This document shows positions 6,695 to 8,071 of a stretch of DNA of 8,071 nucleotides, in pieces. The notes below the pieces were generated by a model that saw only the letters and a list, made by a program, of their open reading frames with translations, had not been told where the DNA came from and did not search any database. Positions within the stretch are counted from its first letter, which is position 1, and every line of letters begins with the position of its first letter. The translations under genes and the position numbers were made by a program. Origin of the DNA: Bacteroidota bacterium (lineage in GTDB: Bacteria > Bacteroidota > Bacteroidia > Flavobacteriales > Flavobacteriaceae); NCBI GenBank assembly GCA_022560715.1, contig JADFSQ010000068.1, forward strand, positions 1 to 8,071. The letters are read 5' to 3'.

Positions 6695-6958
6695 CTACTC
6701 CATAAAGATATCTAGAATTTTTTCAGCTACAGCACATGGGTCTGAACCTCCACATACTTTTACAGAAATACCATCTTCTTCTACAGTACAGCATCTAACA
6801 ATAATAATATTTTCTGATTCTATAGAGTTAGATGATTCTATAGAATTAATCACTTCCACAGTTTCCTCAACATCATAAGTTAAACCCTTTTCTACTCCAT
6901 TCGTAGCAAAAGATGTTCCAATTAGCATAAATGCTAATACAAAAAATAAATTTTTCAT
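6695..6958 (-). CDS. Small secreted acidic peptide with four cysteines
   Basis: This 87-residue peptide has a clear signal sequence (MKNLFFVLAFMLIGTSFA, cleavage likely after residue 18). The mature part of about 69 residues is strongly acidic in its first half and ends in a cysteine-containing section: VRCCTVEEDG, VKVCGGSDPCAVAEKI (Cys 56, 57, 69, 74). Four cysteines allow two disulfides in the oxidising periplasm or outside. A short internal repeat (NSIESSNSIESE, 37-48) arises from an 18-bp tandem duplication. No enzyme motif or known family is recognised; similarly built small secreted proteins are common hypothetical proteins in Flavobacteriia. It is the first gene of the GLPGLI cluster, has its own terminator, and stands behind a 500-bp repeat-rich upstream region. 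A weak -7-like TAGGTTTA lies 12 bases before the ATG; no Shine-Dalgarno is seen. It may be a peptide handled by the GLPGLI/barrel proteins, but that is inference. Confidence 0.75.
   Translation of the reverse strand: MKNLFFVLAFMLIGTSFATNGVEKGLTYDVEETVEVINSIESSNSIESENIIIVRCCTVEEDGISVKVCGGSDPCAVAEKILDIFME
6816..6851 (-). repeat. 18-bp in-frame tandem duplication within the peptide gene
   Basis: GATTCTATAGAGTTA (6816-6830) recurs at 6834-6848 with one mismatch. The 18-bp period keeps the frame and doubles the NSIES unit in the acidic linker of the secreted peptide. The last bases of the two units have diverged. Confidence 0.7.
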
Positions 6959-7026
6959 AATTTAAAGACTTAAACCTATTGCCCATTTTAATTTTAAGGC
7001 GTAGGTTGATTAATAAATAGTTTTCT

Positions 7027-7122
7027 TAAGTCTGTTTTTTAAGTCTACTATTTTGGTTAAGCCTAAAAATCCAAAATCTGTTATTAAGTCTGTATAAGTC
7101 TAAATACATAAAGCCAAGTCTA
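7027..7122 (-). repeat. Cluster of six direct YAGACTTA repeats
   Basis: Read on the minus strand, YAGACTTA or a one-mismatch variant occurs at 7034-7027, 7047-7040, 7065-7058 (TAGGCTTA), 7092-7085, 7102-7095 and 7122-7115 (TAGACTTG), all in the same direction. AGACTTA on the plus strand adds inverted copies at 6966-6972 and 7223-7229. The spacing is irregular (10-27 bp), unlike a CRISPR array or simple tandem repeat. The position 70-165 bp upstream of the peptide start suggests a regulator-binding cluster, but this is inference. Confidence 0.55.
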
Positions 7123-7165
7123 AAAACCTAATGCGTTACATTGCTAATTTGCTATAAGGGAGAAT

Positions 7166-7185
7166 AAAAAAAGCAAGCACTTGCT
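7166..7185 (-). terminator. Terminator-like hairpin on the minus strand
   Basis: AGCAA (7185-7181), loop GTGC and TTGCT (7176-7172) are followed directly by a run of seven T (7172-7166) on the minus strand. It is the first good stop signal after the penicillin-binding protein gene, though 270 bp from its stop codon. It could instead end a small RNA made from the gap. Confidence 0.5.
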
Positions 7186-7455
7186 AGGTTGCAACAAAAT
7201 TGCTCAAAACATCATTTTTTACAGACTTAAATTAATTAAAAATCTGCCTTGAACAAGTCAAATATAAGTAAAAAAAAAAATGAAATTGCAATTTTTTTTA
7301 TTTATTTTTCACGTAAGTAATTGTTAATAAGTTTATTAACTAATTTTAAGCCTGTAAGCACTGCTATATATAAAGAGTACGGAAAAACCGTAATTAGGTT
7401 GTAAATTATATTATTTTTTTAACGTTTTGTTAACACAAATTAGAGTAGAATATTA

Positions 7456-8071
7456 TTAGGAAAATACTGAAAACAACCTTTCGACTGCGCTCAAGGTGAC
7501 AAAGTTCAAGGTGTGGTGTGTCAAAAATCTATTTCTGGGATCATCATCTGTTATTCCTTTCTTTTTTAAATTACCTTGATATTTTTCGCAGTCAAGCTCA
7601 ATAGACAAATTATCAGGTTTTTCAAAATCTTCTGTCGATATATTTAATTCGGTATCGTTATAACAACTCTTCATATACAAAGCCCAAATAGGCAATGCCA
7701 TTGCTGCGCCTTGACCGTAAGTAATCGAAGAAAAATGTACTGCTCTGTCTTCGGCACCAACCCAAACTCCTGTAACGAGATTTGGTACCATGCCCATAAA
7801 CCAACCATCACTTTGGTTTTGTGTCGTGCCAGTTTTTCCGGCAATTGGGTTTGTAAACTCATACGGATACCCTGTAATTATTTCTCTGAAATCGGCACGA
7901 TAAGCATCTGCTCCTTTTGTTCTTAACCGTACTCCTGAACCATATTGTGTAACGCCTTCCAATAAATTAACCATTACATAAGCGACTTCTTCGCTTAATA
8001 CATCTTTGGTTTCTGGAGTTAACTGAAATAATATCGTTCCGTTTTTATCTTCTATACTTGTAATCATAACG
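7456..8071 (-). CDS. Class A penicillin-binding protein (PBP1A type), 3' part
   Basis: This is the C-terminal end of a bifunctional peptidoglycan glycosyltransferase/transpeptidase; the gene runs off the right edge, as the frame is open before the Met at 8067. The transpeptidase core is recognised by the KTG box in GKTGTTQNQSDGWFMG (fragment residues 77-92, KTG codons at 7836-7828) and by the adjoining VTGVWVGAEDR and GAAMALPIWALYMK stretches typical of PBP1A. The catalytic SxxK serine and the glycosyltransferase domain lie outside the window. The protein acts at the inner membrane and crosslinks peptidoglycan in the periplasm. The tail is odd: after the acidic ITDDDP the last residues include VTLSAVER, the translation of a REP-like DNA repeat (7477-7501). 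The native stop was probably shifted; for example one T fewer in the TTTTT run near 7525 would give an earlier TGA stop. Confidence 0.9.
   Translation of the reverse strand, partial: VMITSIEDKNGTILFQLTPETKDVLSEEVAYVMVNLLEGVTQYGSGVRLRTKGADAYRADFREIITGYPYEFTNPIAGKTGTTQNQSDGWFMGMVPNLVTGVWVGAEDRAVHFSSITYGQGAAMALPIWALYMKSCYNDTELNISTEDFEKPDNLSIELDCEKYQGNLKKKGITDDDPRNRFLTHHTLNFVTLSAVERLFSVFS
7477..7501. repeat. REP-like dispersed repeat in the PBP1A 3' end
   Basis: The stretch beginning CCTTTCGACTGCGCTCAAGG and ending in TGACA has the form of the dispersed CCTTTCGACTGCGCTCAAGG/TGACA element seen in many copies, mostly between genes, in Bacteroidetes genomes (recalled from general knowledge, not searched). 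It is far richer in GC than its surroundings and has short complementary ends (CCTT/AAGG). The octamer TCAAGGTG recurs at 7506-7513, so the element may extend further. Its minus-strand translation gives the VTLSAVER residues at the end of PBP1A. Confidence 0.6.

Larger units (their letters stand above)
6959..7455. other. Long non-coding region upstream of the peptide gene
   Basis: These 497 bases contain no convincing gene on either strand. They hold the TAAGTCT repeat cluster (7027-7122), three TTGCTA copies (7141-7146, 7149-7154, 7181-7186), a minus-strand terminator-like hairpin (7166-7185), an A-tract/palindrome/T-tract (7271-7299, centre AAATTGCAATTT at 7283-7294) and a small perfect hairpin TACGG-AAAAA-CCGTA (7378-7392). 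The promoter of the peptide gene must lie in this region, but no full TTG/TAnnTTTG pair stands out. Confidence 0.6.

Noticed and set aside
7026..7109. A 27-codon minus-strand frame across the repeat cluster
   Set aside because: Its content simply follows the AGACTTA repeats and there is no ribosome site or family likeness.
7027..7122. CRISPR array
   Set aside because: The repeated unit is only 7-8 bp with irregular 10-27 bp spacing and there are no cas genes.
7283..7294. Palindrome AAATTGCAATTT as a terminator
   Set aside because: The stem is AT-only apart from its centre, with no loop space, and the flanking A and T tracts are expected in such AT-rich DNA.
7378..7392. Hairpin TACGG-AAAAA-CCGTA as a terminator
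   Set aside because: The stem is only five pairs and no T-run follows directly on either strand.
7671..7926. Short open frames on both strands inside the PBP1A region
   Set aside because: They lie in other frames of a confidently recognised transpeptidase domain.

Overview
The window looks like chromosomal DNA from a marine-type member of the Flavobacteriaceae (Bacteroidetes). The evidence is strong AT-richness, flavobacterial TAnnTTTG -7 promoter boxes, few Shine-Dalgarno sites, two GLPGLI-family proteins, a carboxypeptidase-regulatory/TonB-receptor-type outer-membrane protein, and a DprA gene divergent from an HU(CCDC81-like)/SPOR membrane protein. No phage, transposase, CRISPR array, tRNA or rRNA is visible.

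Layout. Positions 7-1056 (minus) hold dprA, cut short by an in-frame TAA exactly where the family's winged-helix tail should continue off the window edge. Positions 1160-2098 (plus) hold a bacterial HU-CCDC81/SPOR protein with one transmembrane segment and a probably leaderless start. It converges on the outer-membrane protein gene (4758 down to 2095, minus), with stop codons overlapping. That gene is interrupted by an in-frame TGA at 2341-2343, and an intact C-terminal beta-barrel end lies after the stop in the same frame. Upstream of it in the same orientation are a GLPGLI gene (5534-4755, ATGA overlap with the outer-membrane gene), a 311-bp gap, a second GLPGLI gene (6622-5846), a strong hairpin terminator (6638-6665) and a small secreted acidic four-cysteine peptide gene (6958-6695). 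Positions 6959-7455 are a long non-coding stretch with a cluster of TAAGTCT repeats and a second terminator-like hairpin. Positions 7456-8071 (minus) are the 3' end of a class A penicillin-binding protein (PBP1A type), whose last codons are written by a REP-like genomic repeat.

How the genes may work together. The run from peptide to terminator to GLPGLI to GLPGLI to outer-membrane receptor lies on one strand. No promoter is visible between the terminator and the second gene, so a leaky terminator would give much peptide and little of the periplasmic/outer-membrane proteins. This is the usual layout for an abundant secreted peptide and its dedicated handling or receptor proteins. The function of GLPGLI proteins is not established, so the peptide-GLPGLI-barrel link is inference and is the most interesting part of the window. 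Two premature stops and one altered C-terminus in three different genes are also unusual; they mean either genuine recent decay or consensus errors, and raw reads would decide.
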